Assembly (NCBI RefSeq): GCF_016921115.1
Contig: NZ_JAFFZS010000019.1
Coordinates: 1-64,000, forward strand
Source of the DNA: Streptomyces actuosus
GTDB taxonomy: Bacteria; Actinomycetota; Actinomycetes; Streptomycetales; Streptomycetaceae
Length of the DNA: 64,000 bases
Reading direction: 5' to 3'
The position numbers and the translations under genes are program-made. The notes under the pieces were generated by a model. It was not told the origin of the DNA, searched no databases, and saw nothing but the letters and a program-made list of their open reading frames with translations. Of this stretch, positions 61,274-64,000 are shown piece after piece; within the stretch, counting starts at the first letter, position 1, and every line of letters begins with the position of its first letter.

Positions 61274-62905
61274 TCAGCGTGCGGTTGCCGCCCGCTGCGG
61301 CTCCGGCAACGGGTCCGGTTCCGGCAGCGGTTTCGGCTCCGGGTGCGGCGCGCAGGCCGCGTGCCGCACCGGAAGCCTGCCTTCCAGGAGATAGGCGTCC
61401 AGGTAGCCGTTGACACAGGCGTTCGGACCCCCGGCGATGCCGTGCGTGCCGGCGTCCCGCTCGGTCACCAGCACCGAGCCGGACAGCCGCCGGTGCAACT
61501 CCAGTGCACCGGCGTAGGGCGTCGCCGCGTCCCGCTCGGCGGCCAGGATCAGCACGTGCGGCAGCTCGCCCGGCCCGGTCCGCACGTCCGGCGGCTGCCG
61601 GCGGGGCACGGGCCAGTAGGCGCACGGCAGGTTCGTCCACGCGTTGTCCCACGTCGCGAACGGCGCCACCCGCGCGAGCCGCGTGTTGTCGCGGTCCCAG
61701 ACGCGGAAGTCCGTCGGCCACGGGGCGTCGTTGCACTCCACGGCCGTGTAGACGGCACTCGCGTTCTCCGCCTCGGCCGCTGCCTCGGCGATCGGCCCCG
61801 CCTGGTCGATCAGCGGCTGCGGATCACCCTTCAGATACGCCGACAGCGCCTGCGCGCGGTGCGGCCAGTAGTCGTCGTAGTAGCCCGCCTGCAGGAACGC
61901 GCCCTGCAACTGCCCTGGTCCGACCTTCCCCCCGGCCGGTTTCCGGGCCAGCGCCGCCCGCACCCGCTCGTAGCTGCGCTGCACCTTCTCGGCCGTGCCG
62001 CCGAGGCCGTAGACGCGGTCGTACCGGGCGACCCACGCGCGGAAGTCCGCCCAGCGGCTCTCGAAGGCGGCCGACTGGTCGAGGTTGTTGCGGTACCAGA
62101 TCTGCGCCGGGTCCGGGTTCACCGCCGAGTCGAACACCATCCGGCGCACGTGCGAGGGGAACAGCGTCGCGTACAGCGCCCCGAAATAGGTGCCGTAGGA
62201 GGCGCCCATGAACGTCAGCCGGTCCTCGCCGAGCGCGGCCCGCAGTACGTCCAGGTCGCGGGCGTTGTCGAGGGACGTGTAGTGCCGCAGCGCGTCCCCG
62301 GCCCGCCGGGCGCAGCCGCGCGCGTACGCCTTCGCCTGCGCGATCCGCTCCCGCTTGTACGACTCCGAGGGATGGGTCGGCGCCTGCGCGGGCCCCTTGA
62401 AGAAGCGCGCGGGGTCCTGGCAGGACAGCGGAGCGGAACGGCCCACGCCGCGCGGGGAGTAACCGACCAGGTCGTAGGCCGCGGCGATGCGCTTCCACTC
62501 CGGCAGCAGGCCGACGAGCGGGAAGTACAGGCCGTCGGCGCCGGGCCCGCCCGGGTTGTAGACCAGGGCGCCCTGCCGGCGCACCCGGTGCCCGCCGCCG
62601 TGCGGGTCACGCCGGGTGGCGCGGACCCGGCTGACGGTGAGGCTGATCTGCCGGCCGTCGGGGCGGGCGTAGTCGAGCGGCACCTTCACCGTGCCGCACT
62701 GGAGGCTGCCCGGCATGTCCTGGGCGTCGGAGCACGTCCCGAACTCGACGCCCGCCGCCTCGGCCCGCGCGGCGGCCACCGCGGTGCCGCGCAGCTCCGC
62801 CTGACCGGGCACACCGGACACACCGGGCGTGCCGCCCGCCGGCACGGCGGCCAGGGCGGTCAGCAGCAACGCCCCGGCGACCGAGGAGAGGGGGGCAGCT
62901 CGCAT
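61274..62905 (-). CDS. Secreted tripeptidyl-aminopeptidase-like alpha/beta hydrolase
   Basis: A 543-residue secreted hydrolase. The ATG at 62905, after AAGGGA, starts a Sec signal (about 1-24). The alpha/beta hydrolase triad is visible: Ser236 in GASYGTYFG, Asp459 in AAERDAATPY and His489 in GTHGIAG. The oxyanion motif NPGGPGADG (117-125) is present. The layout matches the Streptomyces SlpD/SlpE and Tap peptidases, which remove short N-terminal peptides outside the cell. The last about 20 residues are a PEP/PLPEP tandem repeat. Cys residues probably form disulfides. No lipobox was seen, so it is free rather than anchored. Confidence 0.9.
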   Translation of the reverse strand: MRAAPLSSVAGALLLTALAAVPAGGTPGVSGVPGQAELRGTAVAAARAEAAGVEFGTCSDAQDMPGSLQCGTVKVPLDYARPDGRQISLTVSRVRATRRDPHGGGHRVRRQGALVYNPGGPGADGLYFPLVGLLPEWKRIAAAYDLVGYSPRGVGRSAPLSCQDPARFFKGPAQAPTHPSESYKRERIAQAKAYARGCARRAGDALRHYTSLDNARDLDVLRAALGEDRLTFMGASYGTYFGALYATLFPSHVRRMVFDSAVNPDPAQIWYRNNLDQSAAFESRWADFRAWVARYDRVYGLGGTAEKVQRSYERVRAALARKPAGGKVGPGQLQGAFLQAGYYDDYWPHRAQALSAYLKGDPQPLIDQAGPIAEAAAEAENASAVYTAVECNDAPWPTDFRVWDRDNTRLARVAPFATWDNAWTNLPCAYWPVPRRQPPDVRTGPGELPHVLILAAERDAATPYAGALELHRRLSGSVLVTERDAGTHGIAGGPNACVNGYLDAYLLEGRLPVRHAACAPHPEPKPLPEPDPLPEPQRAATAR

Positions 62906-63023
62906 GGCGGTTCCCTTCGTGCGCGGCAGCAACAGAAGGGATGTTTCGGTCGCCCGCGGGGGAAGGCAAGCACCGTCCGCCGGTGTCGGCGCCAATGACT
63001 CCTGTGCGCCCCCGGCGCACCGG

Positions 63024-63821
63024 TCAGGCCCGGTGCTCCCGGTGGTCGTCGCGATGCGCGAACGCGGCCCGCAGCTCCGGCTCGCCGACCGCCCGGACGC
63101 CCCGGACGGCGACGCAGGCCAGGTAGGCGCGGTCGTCGCCCCCCGGCCCGCCGCCCGCCCGCTGCGCCAGGTTGCCCAGCAGCCGCTGTCCGGCCGGAGA
63201 GGCCCAGCGCGAGTACGGGCGCACCTCGATCCGGGCGATCGCCAGGCAGCTCAGGGTGAGGGCCAGGGGCAGCGCGAACCACAGGGCGATCAGGATGCGC
63301 GGCAGGTCCGCGGAGCCGGGCAGCAGCAGCGCGGCCGTGGCCAGCGCCACCACCGCCGCCGCGGCGAGCCGCACCCGGCGCACGCCCGCCGCGACCGTCG
63401 TGCGCGACCCGTCCGGCACCGCCAGGCCCGCGACGACCAGCCGGTCCGCGAGATGGCGGACCGCGTCGGCGGCGGCAGCCGCCGCCCGCACCGGCGCGAT
63501 GCGCGACTGGCCCTCCGGACCGATCGCCCCGATCACCGAACGTTCCATGTCGTCCCGGCCGCGCGGATCGACGACGGTCGCCCAGCCGGTGTGCGCGAGC
63601 AGCAGCCGGCGCTGGCGGGCCATCGACACCAACGTCAGATCGGCGACCCGGGACGGACCGCCGGACAGGAACGCCGCCTCGTACAGCGTCAGAACCTGCT
63701 CCCGGCCCGGGGCCGCGCCCTCCCGGCCCGGGGCCGCGGCGCGGACGGCGGCCAGGCAGAGCCGGGTGCACGCCACACCGGTGACAGCCCAGGCCGGCAG
63801 CAGGAGGAGGACCCAGATCAT
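63024..63821 (-). CDS. TIGR04222-type membrane protein
   Basis: A 265-residue protein. An N-terminal helix (MIWVLLLLPAWAVTGVACTR) is followed by a soluble segment with 'EAAFLSGGPSRVADLTLVSM' and 'TVVDPRG', typical of TIGR04222 proteins. Two close TM helices lie at about 150-195, and the C-terminal part ends basic. These proteins are widespread in Streptomyces and of unknown function. The ATG at 63821 has a weak ribosome site. Confidence 0.75.
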   Translation of the reverse strand: MIWVLLLLPAWAVTGVACTRLCLAAVRAAAPGREGAAPGREQVLTLYEAAFLSGGPSRVADLTLVSMARQRRLLLAHTGWATVVDPRGRDDMERSVIGAIGPEGQSRIAPVRAAAAAADAVRHLADRLVVAGLAVPDGSRTTVAAGVRRVRLAAAAVVALATAALLLPGSADLPRILIALWFALPLALTLSCLAIARIEVRPYSRWASPAGQRLLGNLAQRAGGGPGGDDRAYLACVAVRGVRAVGEPELRAAFAHRDDHREHRA

Positions 63822-63916
63822 GTCGTGTTTCTATGCCAGAGGGACGGGACCGTGCCAGGCCTTTTCACCATCCGGACGCGCGCCGCTGCCGGTGCGTGAC
63901 GTTGCGTTCGCGGCGG

Positions 63917-64000
63917 TCAGGCCGGGCCCGGGGCGCCCGCGGGGCCCGTCGGTGAAGCGGTGGCCTGCGGCGTGCTCGCGGTGGGCGGCGGGCCGGTGTC
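63917..64000 (-). CDS. C-terminal end of a gene leaving the window (partial)
   Basis: A minus-strand frame enters from the right edge and stops at 63917-63919. The 27 visible residues are a Pro/Thr/Ala-rich low-complexity tail (TASTPQATASPTGPAGAPGP). This is common at Streptomyces protein ends but gives no identity, and it could be chance. Confidence 0.4.
   Translation of the reverse strand, partial: DTGPPPTASTPQATASPTGPAGAPGPA

Overview
The window is high-GC actinobacterial DNA with the codon use, GGAGG-type ribosome sites, frequent GTG starts and gene order of a Streptomyces chromosome. The order aconitase, chitobiose transporter (ngcEFG), rok7B7, xylFGH, dxs, fadB/thiolase, RNase D, DUF3000, hemE, then hemY-hemQ matches, from memory, the central region of the S. 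coelicolor chromosome around SCO5998 to SCO6042. The exact strain cannot be named from the sequence alone.

Layout. 0-8 kb: the end of a membrane protein, a Met-rich lipoprotein, an XRE-MurA fusion (minus strand), a large regulatory gap, aconitase, a decayed DUF3710-like gene and a small unknown gene. 8-13 kb: a small secreted protein and a large secreted GH92 alpha-mannosidase with discoidin-type modules. 13-22 kb is a sugar-uptake block: a Tat-lipoprotein ABC importer of the NgcEFG type with a DasR-like site, the ROK regulator rok7B7, and the xylose importer XylFGH, followed by dxs. 24-31 kb: an APC permease, a NYN-type nuclease, a predicted beta-propeller protein and a fatty-acid beta-oxidation operon. 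31-36 kb: RNase D, an orphan LuxR-type response regulator, DUF3000 and hemE.

36-58 kb looks accessory. It holds a membrane-anchored DNRLRE/FG-GAP protein divergent from a 2455-residue Rhs polymorphic toxin. The toxin has a Hint domain, a low-GC colicin-D-like tail and a probable immunity gene. Next come an unknown gene, an APC transporter, a rhomboid protease, a CoA-disulfide-reductase-like flavoprotein, an MFS exporter lying between two pieces of a broken IS5-family transposase, and a Tat-exported FAD oxidase. From 57.8 kb the conserved backbone resumes with DUF4349, hemY, hemQ, a secreted tripeptidyl-aminopeptidase-like hydrolase and a TIGR04222 membrane protein.

How genes work together: NgcEFG, Rok7B7 and XylFGH form a carbon-uptake and control cluster. 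HemE, HemY and HemQ point to the coproporphyrin-dependent heme route. The fad genes give beta-oxidation, and aconitase links acetyl-CoA to the TCA cycle. A dispersed 110-bp hairpin repeat occurs three times at the 3' sides of genes. The most interesting regulatory signal is a matching dyad (TATCTC R-N4-Y GAGAT) in front of both the XRE-MurA gene and the divergent aconitase gene.
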